Positions 12,801 to 27,800 are shown, counted from the first letter of the stretch. The stretch is 64,000 nucleotides of DNA from Scolanthus callimorphus (GCA_033964015.1 CM066921.1:26455355-26519354); one strand, 5' to 3'. Program-made: numbers and translations. Notes: generated from the letters alone by a model not told the origin.

Positions 12801-15800
12801 GAGATAAGGCGAGATAACGGCGAAATAAGGTCCTAGAGTATACCTGGCTGATAGTAAGATGGAATGAAAAAGTGAACTTTGGCACTTGGTATATAGAGCA
12901 GATTTCGTATGACTGTGAAAAGTGCCGCGACACGGCGCGGTACTGTCGCGGTGGCGGTACGGAACCTGGCCTGCTGTAGATACCGAATGAAATCACTTAG
13001 TCGTGGCGCGGTCACGGTCGCGGAGCGGTACGACTGTGTCGCGGAACGTTTCACCGTCATACGAAATCTGCTCTAATATGACCGTGAAAAGTGCCGCTAA
13101 AAAATTTGTCCCGCGCCGCGTCCGTACCGCGACTACGCGGTTTCATTCGGTATCTACAGCAGGCCAGGTTCGGTACCGCCACCGCGACAGTACCGCGCCG
13201 TGTCACGGCACTTTTCACAGTATTACGAAATCTGCTCTAGTATTTAAGAAGCGGAGAGTATGTAGCATTGGCCATCATTAGAAGATTTCGGGGGATCAAT
13301 GGTCGTCTGCTTATGGAAACTAAAATCAGACATGATGACGGGTATGTGCATGCGCAAACGGAAACATAATAAAATAATTCTCGCGTCCAAAAAAAGGGGG
13401 AATGTTAGGCCTGTGAGGGGGTTAACCATTCACGGTAGTTTGTGACGATAGAGCGCTTGAACGTACGCGGCATCGAGGCGAAGAAGAAGTTGCATTAGCT
13501 CGTTATTACGAATTCTTTTCATGCACGATTGGGAATTCTTACCGTGAAGCAACATCAGTTGCCTGCACATGTTAGATAAAGATAAAGTGGTTTAGCAGAG
13601 AAAACATGCCAGAGAAAGAAGCTACTTCGACAGCGTTGAGTAGTATAAATGTTGAAAGAAACCTTACGACTTTTGAAGTTCTTCAAAAGCATGTCGCGTG
13701 ATCAAGAGGCATGCAATTGACGTGATGAGTACGGCGACTGATGGGGCGTTAAGTCGTTTAAATGTTGAAGGAAACCTACGACTTTTGAAGTTCTTGAAAA
13801 GCATGTCGCGTGTTGAAGAGACATGCAATTGAAGTGATGGCGTGCGGCGACCGATGAGGCGTTGAGTCGTTAAAATGTTGAAAGAAACCTTACGACTTTG
13901 GAAGATCTTGAAAAGCATGTCGCGAGATCAAGAATCATGTAATTGACGTGATGGCGTAAGGCGACTGATGAGCCGTATAAATGAAAGAGACCGTACGACT
14001 TTGGAAGATCTTGAACAAATGTCGATTTGTATAAATATTGAAATAATCCGTAAGACTTCAATGGACGATCTTGTAGACATGTCGCAAAATCAAGGCAAGC
14101 AATTGAAGTTATGGTGTAAGGCGACTGAAGAAAAAAATATGGTGAAGAAAAAAATATGGTAAAAAAATGGTATAGAGCGGATTTCAGATGTGTGTCGAAT
14201 ACTAAACGCACATACAAAGCCATTAGCCAATGAGGAGAAGAAGAAAGTCACACTTGTGTTTAGTCATCACGTGATCATTGGCGCGTAGAAAAATAGTGAG
14301 AATGAGGAAGATGGAAGAAAGAATGTGATTTTGCGACTGGATCACGTAAAATTCACGAAGTTGAAAAAAGCAATGAAGGTCTCGTGACGAAGTCATAGCG
14401 AATGTTGCAATGAAAACCGACTAACCTGCCCTCTCCGGAACGAATCGTTTCGCTAGGTGGATGAACACAAAAGGTGAGAGGTTAATTGATAAATCGAGTT
14501 GCTAAACCGGTGATATGACAAATGTATGTAAACCCTAACGACCTGTGTCGCCTGAGCCATGATAGATAGCAGAGGTTGGATAGGTATCAGATAACACAAG
14601 TCCATTGAGCTCGTAGTCCAAGTATAAGTGCTTCAATCAATTAAAGTGTATATCACCCCTGAGAGGAGAGAGCATACACTGGAAGTTGTGCTTGACGGGC
14701 ATTCTGTCTCGATACCTTTTTGATTCACGATATTATTTGAGATCAAATATTTATGCAAATCAGGTTTTGATGACGTGGCGAGAGGTATTGTTTAAGACAG
14801 AACTCTCTAACTTGTCAATAAATCTTCCCATACCAGCGGTTTTCGTACACAATAAGAAGCCAGATACACGTTATTTATGCAAAAAAGTGAGACCAAATAC
14901 AGCCAATCAAAAACGAGAGGAATTTCAACTTGCTGCTGAATGGTTTCCCCGTCAGCCAATCACAATCCAAGTAAAACCACTATCTTTTATTAAACACATA
15001 ACTGTATTTTTCAAAGCAAAGCCAACAATGTTATACGCATGATCTACAAATCATTTGGGACGTTTTCCTGGTCCATCTGATAAGTTGATATCGATGCGAG
15101 CTCAAAACATGCCAGATTCATAGCTTTCGTAGACATCGCGATCCCCGGAATTTCAAAGCATACACGGAGACTAACAGTTAGAACAGCGACAGGACCAAAG
15201 ACGAGCTAGTTTCCTTTCCTATATCCTAGTTTTTGTTTATTCCCACTTTTGAAACATAGCCTATCTTGCCAGCGTTTCCTACTTTTCCAGCTTTACCTCT
15301 TATATCACTACAAAACTCCGTGTGATTGACGAGAAGACAAAAACATCATACAAAATATACACTTTGTTTGCCGGAAAAAGCAAAGCCGCAGCAAGGGGGG
15401 AGCAAGGCGTACCCCACTTCATGCGTCTCTGCGCACGGTAAGTCATTAGCAACTAACTACGTGTTATACTGCCATTGGAAGAGATCCAATACCTTACATT
15501 AACGTTGATGGCTTTTTCCTACAAGCAGTGTTCTTAGTCCTTCCAAACATAATCGCCTGTCGTTTTTACAATTCTCGAGATTATATGTCCTGTTCACATG
15601 AAGTTGGAGACGACCATATGCTAACGAAGCGAGGAGGGCGAGGGCAAAGATTACGGCGAGAATGGAGGAGGGCGAGCGAGCAAGCAGACGCGGTCACTTG
15701 TACTTTCTCCTTCCCTTCCCCAGGCGTGTTACTAAAGAGGGCACTCCCGACCTCGGTTTGGGGCTTAAACTAAATAAGATGTATTTCTTTGACTTCTCCC

Positions 15801-18800
15801 ATATTCATATAATATCCTTCGGTGCGTAACAGAAGAAAGAAAAAATATATACTTATGAGAATACCGGGCCATTTGAAATGTGAACACTTTATACCCAAGC
15901 TGAAGGGTCTATTAGTTGCAGAAGTACTGGACAAATTCAAAAACAGCCATAGTCACGACTCACCTTTAGCCCTTCTGATTGGCTTTGATGTCTTCTGCCA
16001 CGCATGCGCATCTGCAAAAAAAATGTTTATATAGGATCAAATTTAGTCCACTTCACCGGATGCTACGTCTACGTCCCCCCCCCCCCCCCCCCCCCCCCGT
16101 TAGATCTAATGAGAAACCTCTAGAGGAACGTTAAAGAACCACGAGGAGCATCGGAAGTTGCCCAGCCTCTGTGTTACAGAACTCACCACACTCACGAGGG
16201 CCATATGTTAGAAGACCGTTACAGGTCAATATGCTTCCCTCGTAAAATAAGGATTATCGTATCGTATCGACTTCAGAGCTAATGGAATGAAAACTAGCCC
16301 TTTTCAGGCGAGTTCAAATTACAAAGCGATCAAAATGTTGCACGGGCCCGTGTAAACACCCCGGTAATGTGTAACAAAATGTTGCACGGGCCCGTGTAAA
16401 CACCCCGGTAATGTGTAACAAAATGTTGCACGGGCCCGTGTAAACACCCCGGTAATGTGTAACAAAATTTGCACGGTACCGTGTAAACAGGTGTTCAGGT
16501 ACAAAATTCGCCCGGTCAAAAAATCCGTCCAGACCCGTGTAACTGAGGTCTTAGATGGATTAGATAGATAGATGGTTTGACTGCCGCAACAGAAAACTCC
16601 CAATTCCCGTACCAAAAAAAAACATTTCTAAGAGGCTCCGCTAATTTTCTATGAACTAAGTTTAAATTCAAATCATTGTAATTGTTATACACCTGTTTCA
16701 ATTAATGTTGCTCTGCAAAATGTAAAACCATGAACCATGCTTCATAAGTCGTAATGGTTATTCCTGCCTAAAACGAAGCGGTTCACGCCAAATTGTGTCT
16801 CAAAGTAGTAAACAAAGTGCCATTGGGTGGTTCTAGGATAATTTGGTTTGCCAAACTCGAGGAAAATACGAGAAATAGCGTCTTCATTAGGATGCATGGT
16901 TCATGGTTTTACGTTTTGCAGAGCAACGTTAATTGAAATAGGTATATACAATTTAGCCTTGTAATAACCTCTAACCAACGCGGCCGACACAGACTAGATC
17001 GATTCCCAAAGGAACTTTAATTTCAAATAGGCTATAACTCCAATGTTTCCCACATTCGCTGTTCTTAGAGTTTACAAACAATTAAAACAAAATTGGTGCC
17101 CAATTCTTAATCGAAATGCTCAACAAATATGACAACCTGGTTGCATTGGTGTTTCATGGAAATATGGGAAAGTTATACTGTCATATACAGTGGAACCTCG
17201 ATATAACAATTTATACCACAACGCGCGCGTTTCTCGAATTCTGATTGGCTCTCAGCCGTGGGTACATAAAAGGACATACCACGGAACGCGCCATCATAAG
17301 CGCGCGCGCTAAAAAGAACCAACGAAAACACCGTTTGGCTGCGCGCGCGCTGCTTTTGCCTTTTTATTTTTGCCTTTTTGTTGTGGTATAAAACAAATGT
17401 CCTCTGATTTTCCGTGGTATGTCCTCTTATATACCACGGAATGACGTAATAAAGTGGTCAAAATGTACTGCGGCTGCGCCTCGTGAGTCCACAACATTTT
17501 GACCACTTTATTACGTCATTCCGTGGTATATAAGAGGACATACCACGGAAAATCAGAGGACATTTGTTAAATGGCAAGGGGACAGAGCGAGTGCATCGTT
17601 ATATCGAGATGCCGTTATAAAGAAACCCTCGATATTACGATATGTTGAGACGAAAAGAATCGTTAAATCGAGAAAAAAAAAAAAATCAATTTTATCATCA
17701 ACCGCCCAAAAAGCCTAACAAAATAGGGAACTTCTCAAGGACAAGGAGTATAAAGCGTAATGTGCAATGCGGGTTTATGTAGAATTGTTGTCGACAGGAG
17801 CCATTTGGAATGATACCGTAAAATACAAATGACATATATTTGACTTCGCTTGCGTGTATATCGTTAAATCGAGATAAATTTTTTACTTGGCACACGAAGT
17901 TTTGATCGTTATATCGAGAATATCGTTATACGGAATATCGTTAAATCGAAATTTTCCCCCATATATTTTACTGTAACTTTGCCGGGACCCAGAGTGTTGA
18001 TCATCGCTTTACCGAGAATATCGTTATACCGAGTATCGTTATATCGAGGTTTCACTGTATAAAGTAAAGTGTATTTTTTCACAAAAAAATGTGTTTAGAA
18101 AAGTTAGTTTAGCTTATTTGATTTGCCACACTAAGAACAGTAATTACAAGTAACAATAAACAATAAAGGCAGGAGATGATGACAGGGCAAGGCCCCATTT
18201 GGCTATCAGCCCCTTCACATAAAATATGTAAAATTACAATAGTGAGATAAAAGGGCAAAAATATATGGTGAAAATATATACATTAAGGCGGCTGGCAGGT
18301 GTTCAGTTTGGCTTTATAGTGCGCAGAGAGACTTGAATAATGTCCTATATTTTTAGGAAATATCTCGTGGTAGAATGCTCATTAATACCGGGACGATAAG
18401 TGCCCATGACGCCATTATCAAGAAGCATCGAGTGGCTCTAAGTTTGCTTATTAGATTCTCCTTAATCACATTGGTCTTCTTAAGTGCTAGAATAATTATA
18501 ACATTTCCTACTATTATCGCGCCTCTTCTACACATAGATATCGAAGGAGGGATAAACAAGGAGGCATAACTTAAAACTGTCAAAAGCTAATTATAAATAC
18601 CGATATCAAGTTGGCCTTACCGAAACCGCGAACAAACTTTACGAAAAAGTCCTCTGGTTACAGCGGGGGGTCGGCCTGGAATAAACTACCTGTGTCTCTG
18701 CGCACAGCTCCAACTTTGAAAGCCTTCAAAAAGCGCGCAAACGACCACTTTTCCTAAATCAGGCCCATACACGGAAAACGAGAAACAGTAAAATAGCTGT

Positions 18801-21800
18801 AAACGTATAAATTAAACAGTATCTTTTTACAGTTACATGTTATTTTACTGAAGTTTTTCCGCCCGCGTATAAATAACCTAATGTATGTACATCGTTTTAC
18901 ATATAATTATGATAGCAAAGCATTACTTATTGATGCTATTAAAGTGTGTTAAGATGTACATATGACAACCATCTGCAGACACAGCTGTTTTCAATAAATG
19001 ACTGCGTTTCAAAAAGACAGTCACCTGGGTCAAATAGGCGGGCCATGATACCATTTATAAAGCTCCTACATACATAACACAAGCCACAATCCTTTGAGCC
19101 GCTCGATGCTTGAAGTTTCCGTTTTGGCAGAGCAGGGAGAGCACAAAGAGATAACACATCCACAACAAGAAAGAAAGCTGTAAAGACCAATGAACATTTT
19201 TAACACAAGCGAGCAACAACGGCGAGTAAACACTGCCATTATGAATTTAACACGCTTGAACGGTAGTTATGACCGCAACCTAACGGGAAACGAACGGTGG
19301 AGGAGAAGAGAGGAGACCATCAAGGATGTCCAGATCACTGCTTTATTAGTGGTGCTATTTTTCGGTGCATTCTGGAACCTGCTCACTATAGTTCTGATCA
19401 GCACGAAGAAAGCCCTAAGGAAGAACCTCAACATATTTATCGCCAACATGGCGTGTTCTGACTTGCTGACACTTATGATAAGAACAGCTATCTACCTCGC
19501 ATCTTTAATGAGCAGTTCTTTGTACTACTCAGGTGGGATCACCGCAACGGCTCTTTGTAGAGTTTCATACTTTACCTATCACGTTACTCCGTTAGTTTCT
19601 CTAATTACCTTAATAATTATCTCCTGTGAGCGCTTAAGAGCGGTCTCCTCTGCGGTACAGCTGTCCCCCCTGAAGCGACGAACAATGGTATCATTGATTA
19701 TCACATCGTGGGTTATTCCGGGGGGCTACAGTGTCAGTACCTATGGAGGATGAATCCACCGGGAACATATCGCCATGAAAACGTTACCGTACGATATCGC
19801 ATGTGCCATATTAGTGAGCCCGAACGGTACACGCAAGATGTTGTGTTTACCTCTTTCTTTGTCACACAATTGCTCCAGACGTCTATTATCTTCATCGCAG
19901 GACTTGTTATTGTTGCTATTAACATTCAAATCATACGCAAACTCCGACACTTGAAAGTGAACAACCAGCTACCACTGGCACAACAGCAAGCGAAAATCAA
20001 GAATGTAAGATCGGCAGTGAAGATGGTTCTAGGAAATCTTTTACTTTTCTTGGTTTTCTTCTTGCCAGCTATTTTGCTGACAAATCATCCAGGAATGCGG
20101 AATCCTGCTTTCGCTATCGAAGGTCGCCCATACGATGAAATCGTCTTTGTCGGCTTATTTCCAGTACTCCTAAACTCGGCTCTAAGTCCGCTGTCATATT
20201 TCACATTCCTTGGCAGTTTTAGATCTGCACTAAAGGATAGTTTCTGCAGAAGACGAGCGGATGCTTCTGCCGAGGAAATTGAGCTCAAACGAAGACAGTT
20301 GCAAACGGCTGTAACAAACACAACTAGTGACAATTGAAATGAACAAAGAAATGAAGGCGGTTGTGGTTGTCTGCTCATTGATAGCGAACCGTGAAAAAAT
20401 AGAAACAGCTGTTAGTGCGGAACAAACTACTATGCCGCAATTTAGACTAAAGTCGATTATACAATCATGATGTATTCATAAGTACATATAGGAGGGAGGT
20501 GGGTGCACTAAGACCGATGTTTGGTGCAATAACACGGGTATTTGTAAAACACGGATGGCGGATGACAGACGCCCTGATATTCCAAAATTGTCCAAAATTT
20601 CCATATTTAAAGTGGCTTACGATTATTTATTGTAGAAATAGACCTCAACGTATAGCACATGTTTTGAACATGAAAAATTCAAGCGATTGAAAATTTACTT
20701 TGGGCACACCCAAAACTGTGTATTTACGAAAATATCAGGTCGCGAAGTTGAAAGTCGTTTTTAGTTTCAATTTGTGAGCGCAAAATTTATCATATTTTAG
20801 CTGGCATCATTGTCTAACGACACAGACAATTTGACGCCGATATCTTAAATCGTGCGACGCCAGGAGCTTCGCGAAGGTGTACTAGAAAAAGCGTGTAAAG
20901 TTAATTATTGCACACTTGACACGGTTTTCTTTACAAACTTAAAGGCGGGGAGGGATTTGATATTCAACAGGGAAATGCGGGGTTGATGAATTGAATTCAC
21001 TGACATACTATAAATGCAATATTTATAACTAGATATAACCCGCCTCATCTCTAGTTATAAACCTTGCATTTTAATTAGCCACAAATTCAATTCACCAACC
21101 CCGCCTTCCCACGATAAATATTCGACTTTTACAACAACTATCCCCTGCTAATATGTACAAAATTAACAATTTCATTTATCAAAATCTTAGTTAGAAATAC
21201 AAGTACAATAATTGATAACTACTTGCACATGTGGTCACATTTCGCCTGTACACTTAGCCTATAACGAAGGCAGAGTTTTTACATAACCGTTAGCATTGCA
21301 CATGCCCAGTCTTGTTATACGTAGGTAGTAGACATTGTTTCTGTTCGGTTATCAATTGATTGAAAGGACTTGTGTAACCTGCACATTACAATCTGTGAAT
21401 TTCTCAGAAACGGAAATAAGGACAATGGGACACATTAACAATATACTATGTACATGCTAGCACTGAAACAAAATGTATGAGACCAATAATGATAGTAGCT
21501 ACACAGAGCGTCAATAAAAGGATGGGTAGGGAAAAAGTGCTCCCATATTGGTCACCCTTTGCCCCATAGACGCACTAAACTAGGGCCAACCCTCCAGCAT
21601 ATAGCTTTGTTACCATGGTTACATGGAGGGAGACCCTAGATAGGCTAAGACCTCTCAAATGGGGATTGTAACCCCCGGTAGAGGATCGAAGTCGAGGGGA
21701 TTGTAACCCCTTGCCTCTAGCTCCCACAAAATCACATAGGACCTCACAGGGGATTGTAACCCCTCCAGAGGATGTTGCCATGGGGATTGTAACCCCTTGG

Positions 21801-24800
21801 ATAGTAGTTGTTTTGACATTTGTGAGACCAATTTTGGGGGTACTCCATTCCCTACCCCATTATCCCACAGAAAGGTGTTGTGTCATGGGTTGGGAGCATT
21901 AATTATAATTAGCTAATGGCAGGTTTAAGTTATGCCTCCTTGTTATCCCTCCTTCAATATCTATGAACAGAAAAGGTGGCTCCGGAGTATTTATTTCAGA
22001 TACAGACCTCAACTTCTAGCGTATGTTTGACCCTGAAAAAAATCTTCCGATTTCCATAATTGTTCTCACAGAGCTTAAGCAACCTCTGCACTACAAAATG
22101 GTGTAGTTCATTTGATAAATTAAGCTCGTCTGTTTGGGATATTTTAAATTTTCCAAAGGAGGTGTCTTTTAGAATAATTGTTATAACTTGAAAATTCGAC
22201 CGTGAATGATCTTATTACCAGCTAAAATCGCATCCATAGTAACAAAGGTTTACTCAGAGAAATGCCCAGGTCAGCTTTTCCCATGCGATTTAAGTTGTAA
22301 ACGATGTAATAATTTTACCTCTAAAAATGTCTTATTCCACTTCTGTTTAGTGTGCCGAGCGCGGATATCAGAAAAGTAGGGAAGCTCTTCAGGATTATAT
22401 AGGCTAATGTTCACTTCTAATTATATAAAAGAGAAAATAGAATCGAGTATCTACAGAAAGCGATATTTAATAAACGAATGAGAGCAACGTCTTGTCCAGA
22501 ATGTGCTGTTGCTATAATATTCAATTCGAGCTCGAAATAACTAAATTGCTGGAATTGTTTCGCAAGTTTCTTTCGTGAGAGGTAGAGTACAACCAACAGA
22601 GAAGACTTACCAAGTTTGGGCTCGTCTTTAGAAGAAAGAAATCACGGTAAAAAATCAAAAATTCCAATTCGCAATCCAATTCCATCCGCTCGATAATACC
22701 CAAAAATACTCCAAATTCGTCATCAAAGCCATGGTTATTTAACAAACCTAGACGATTATTTTCCTCATGTCTTATGAATTCGACTGTATTTAAGCTACAT
22801 GAAAACACCCTAACATCGTGACATAGCCCCTTTAAGGAGAAGTCATTTTTTTAATAAGCGAACTTAGACCGGATATAAACGATAAAAAAGCTAAAACAAA
22901 TCAGGCAACTACAAGCATAATCCAAAGCCAAACAACTTTGAGCCACCCGATGCTCATTGATAATGGCCTCATGGGGACGTCAAAACGATTAACATTAAAT
23001 ATTTACCAATAATACGTTGGCCTTACCGAAACCGCTAACAGACTTTATGAAAAAGTCATTTGGTTACAGTGGGGGGTCGCTCTGAATTGAGCTACCAGCT
23101 GTGTGTCTGGGCACAGCTCCCACTTTGAAAGCCGTCAAAAAGCATGCATAATCCAAAGCCAAACTCCTTTGAGCCACCCAACGCTTCGTGATAATGGCGT
23201 CATTGGACGCCTCTGCGCACAGCTCCAACTTTGAAAGACTTCAAAAAGCGCGCAAACCACCACTTTTCCTAACTCGTACACGGAAAACATGCGAAACAGA
23301 TAATATAGCTGCAAACGTATAGTTTTCATCAGTATCTTGGTATAGTTACATGTTATTTTACTGATGTACTGATGTGGTGTATAAAAAAAGTATGCATGTA
23401 TGTATATCTTTAATGTATATATTTATGATAGCAAAGCATTACTTATTGATACTACTAATAGTGGGCTAAGATGTCCATATAAAAAACATATGCAAACAGC
23501 TGTTTTCAATAAATGACTGAGTTTCAAAAGACAGTCACATGGGCCAAATAGGCGGGCCCTGAACCCATTTATCAAGCTCCTACATACATAACACAAGCCA
23601 CAATCCTTTGAGTAGCTCCATGCTCGAAGCTTCCGTTTTAGCGGAGCAGGGAGAGGACAAAGAGATAACACAACCACGGCAAGAAAAAAGATGTAAAGAT
23701 GAACGTTTTTAAATGAGCACGATACAACGGCGAGTGATAACTTGATGACATTTATTACGATTACTGCATAACTATGATTGAAGTACCACCCTCCAACGGT
23801 GACCATGACCGCAACCTAACCGATGAGCGGTGGAGGAGAAGAGACGACATCATCAAGGATGTCCAGATCGCTGCCTTATTCGTGGTGCTATTTTTCGGGG
23901 CATTCTGGAACCTGCTCATTATTGTTCTGATCAGCAGAAAGAAAGGTCTAAGGAAAAACCTCAACATATTTATCGTCAACATGGCGTGTTCCGACTTGCT
24001 GACACTCGTGATAAGAACAGCTATCTACCTCGCATCTTTAATGAGCAGTTCTTTGTACAACTCAGGTGGGATCACCGCAACGGCTCTTTGTAGAGTGTCA
24101 TACTTTACCTATCACGCTACTCCGTTAGTGTCTCTAATAACGTTGATAATTATCTCCTTTGAGCGCTTAAGAGCGGTCTTTTCAACGGTACAGCTGTCAC
24201 CCCTGAAGCGACGAACAATGGTATCATTGATTATCACATCGTGGGTTATTCCAGGGGGTTTACAGTGTCAGTACCTATGGAGAATGAATCCACCGGGAAC
24301 ATATCGCCATGAAAACGTTACCGTACGATATCGCATGTGCCATATTACTGAGCCCGAATGGTACATTCAAGATGCTGTGTTCACCTCTTTCATTATCACA
24401 CAACTCCTCCAGATGTCTATTGTCTTCATCGCAGGACTTGTTATTGCTGCTATTAACATTCGAATCATACGAAAACTCCGACACTTGAAAGTAAACAGCC
24501 AGCTACCACTGGCACAACAGCAAGCGAAAATCAAGAATGTGAAATCTGCAGTGAAGATGGTTCTAGGAAATCTTCTACTTTTCTTGGTTTTCTTCCTGCC
24601 AGCACTCGTGCTGACAAATTTTCCAGGACAACAGAATCATGAATTCACTTACGAAGGTGAGCCGTACGATGAATTTTCCTTTGCCTTCTTGTATTCAGTA
24701 CTGCTAAACTCGGCTCTAAGCCCTCTGGTATATTTCACATTCCTTGGCAGTTTTAGAATTGCACTCAAGGAGGTTTTCTGCAGAAGAAGGGCGGGTGCTA

Positions 24801-27800
24801 CTGCCGAGGGGAAACTGAGCTCAAACGAAGACAGTTGCAAACAGCTGAAAACAAATATAACTAATGACGATTGAAATGAAGAAAGAAATAAACGAAAAAT
24901 CTGTGGTATTCTGCTAATTAATAGCGAGCCGTGACAATATAGAGAAAGTGCCGCAATTTAGATAATATAATCAATATTTATTATTAAGTACATGTAAGAC
25001 TGAAGGTGGGTGTAGTAAGAACGAGATCGCTCAAATAAGGGAGCAGGTCAAAACACATGCACCAGATAGGGACCCAATTTGGGCCAGAGAGGTAACGGTC
25101 ACCGCCTGGTACCACCCGACCTCCCCCAAATTGGGTCCAGCCAGATTTCATTTGTTTTGACCTCTTCCCTAAGGCCATAATGAGGCCGTGGAATAGGCCA
25201 TGCTCGAATTAAGCTCCAGTGCAAAAGAACAATAACATCAAGTCCAGGCTCCCTTCTAAAATTACTGTTAATGTATTTGAACTAGGAGAGCCTCGAATTG
25301 AAGCTTTTGTCTCGAGTGCATTGAAGGGTAATTCGAACGTGGGCTATTAGATCGAGGTGGATGCAATAAGACCGAGGTCATTGAAATAAGACCGGATTTT
25401 GCGTGATAAGACCGAGGTTTGTGTAATAAGACTAGGCAAAAAAGGAGAAGGACCTGATTCCCTTAGATGGTTTGATTGGAGGAACAGAAAACCGGAAAAA
25501 ACCCGAACCCAAAGAGACATTTCGGTTACGCCCACAAAGTACTGATCACGTGGTATATAAACAACACACCACGTGGTATATACAATGGAGATCACGCAAT
25601 CAATGGGCAATTTCAGTAATAACGTACGCGCGCGCAGCATCTCGGTAAATATGGGAGACTTGCCGAACAAAATGTTAAAACAAAGCGCGCACTGCATTCT
25701 GGTAGTTGTGGAACACGGCTAGGGAAATTCTGAATAAAGAGGGCGCGCGTCTAGAGTTGGAATTTTCTGAGAGAGCCGCCGCTTGCTGAAAAATATCTAC
25801 TGTAAAATATCTTCTGGGAAAAGGAGTGTCATTGATAGCCGTATTATCCTGCATCATGCTCTGCGGTCGTGCTATAAATTTTCGTCTCCAGAGTCCTTTG
25901 TGGTCATTTCATTGCCGGCGTGCCAGGTTTTAATCAGAGATTTTCGCCCCGCCTACCTCCCCTGGTGGTGGTGACGAGCTTTACCCACGCAGCCTCGTTG
26001 CATACCCAGCGCCGAAGTCGTGAACACCTTTCCCATAGCTTAGTCTCCCGCGATGCAGTAATGAGTATGCAGTAATGAGTATGCAAGGAAGATATCTTAC
26101 TGGTTGGTTATGGATAAAAACATGTTTTCCTTCAGCTGTCTTTATTTGAATTCCTTGGTGCATGTCTCGAGGATCTAGGAAGCCGAATTCGCCATTTTCT
26201 TTTATCTCGCCTTGTAGCGTCACGGAACAGTATCATCTGATATCCTGAATCCCTAATTTGCTAGCCAGAGCTCAAAACAAAATACGTAACTTTGAATGGC
26301 AATAACATTGCTGCCTTTTACCGAAATTCTTTCACTCATAAAAAAACCTCTTCCTCTAATCCTTCAGTTAAGGTTACTGAGAACTTTCGCGCACGTGTTC
26401 GAAAAAAAATCATACACGTCCTTAGTTTAACCAAAATATGTCAACTTGTATATCGTTGGAAAGCTAATAGAATGGACTAGCGGGCTATCGCAAAAAGAAA
26501 TCACTTATTGGTACCTGTATTTTTTTTAAAAGCATTGATTAAATATTTTGGTGTGACATTTTCACGAGCTAACGCTGTCGAACTCCTGGACCATGACTCC
26601 CAAGTAACATATTGTTTTAATCCTTAAAGGTGTTTCTCAAAAACCGTGTCTGCGATTTTTTTAATTTTGTTTAGTTCAAAAGTTATGAATTTTTGAAATT
26701 TTTAGAGCGTGAAAATTCTACAAAATTTGACCTTTGGAATTTAAAAGTTCGATAACTTTTGAACAAAGCAAAATTTAAAAAAACGCGGACACGGTTTTTG
26801 AGAAACACATTTAAGGATTAAAACAATGTGTTACTTGGGGATCAAGGTAGAGCAGTTCGACAGCGTTATCTCTTGAAAATCTCACACCCGAATTTTTAAT
26901 AAAACCTTTAAAAAGATTTAACTATGAAAAAATTATTTCTTTTTGCCACGGTTCGCTAGTCCATTCTATAAGCTTTCCAACGATATATAGGTTGACATGT
27001 TTTGGTTAAACTAAGGACGAGTATGATTTTTTCCCCAACACGTGCGCGAAGGTTCTCAGTAACCTTACCGAATTTTATTCATAGATAGATGATCTAAAAA
27101 TCGGTGCGGGAGACTTTTGATATATATCATATTTACAGAAATAACCCGCTGACACAAAAGTTAATAGTAATATTGCTCCGCCTTTTGGGAACGTGTTATA
27201 GCAAATGTGCCTAATAGGCTAAATGGTCATAGGGGTGCCGATCTAGTAATTACTTTTAGCGCAGCAGACCTATTAATAATTACTTTTAAGGTATAGTGTA
27301 GACAGCTCGTGCAGGTGTCATTTTCAAGCACAGAGCATGCGCAATTTAATGAATGGATTTTCTTTAAAAAATATATATATTTCATTTTGCTCAAAATGTG
27401 GAGCACGCGGTGGAAACCAACAAGCTTACTAAGGGTCCTGCCCCTTCGCATTGCAATTCACACGACCGCACTTCTTTGTATTTGAGGGTGGCTAAAAGCC
27501 AATCAATTAAACCTAAACGTGGCCAAAACAAAAAAGATGTACTGGAAAAAGGAGTATAATTGATTGTCGTATTATAAGTCACACACTCTTGACAAGAAAA
27601 TAAAACGGCACGCATACACCGAATCCAATAATGGCGCCCGGCTCGAAAAGCGATTGTTCTGGACTGACTAGCCTCGAAATCACGTTTTGGCACGAATTCG
27701 AGGCTAGTAAGTCCAGAACAATAGCTTTTACAACTGGGCGCCGTTATTGAATTCGGTGTATGCTCATTTGAATATCGCGGCAATACGTAGATGCGATGAG

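Noticed and set aside
15528..15773. Plus-strand open frame in a GC-rich patch
   Set aside because: Arginine-rich composition from GAGGGCGAG-type sequence, no splice context and no family resemblance.
16319..16615. Minus-strand open frame with repeated [16 protein letters not shown]
   Set aside because: Translation of the 44-bp tandem repeat.
21661..21797. GGGGATTGTAACCCC array as a CRISPR array
   Set aside because: Spacing is irregular, the motif is only 15 bases, there are no cas genes and the DNA is eukaryotic.
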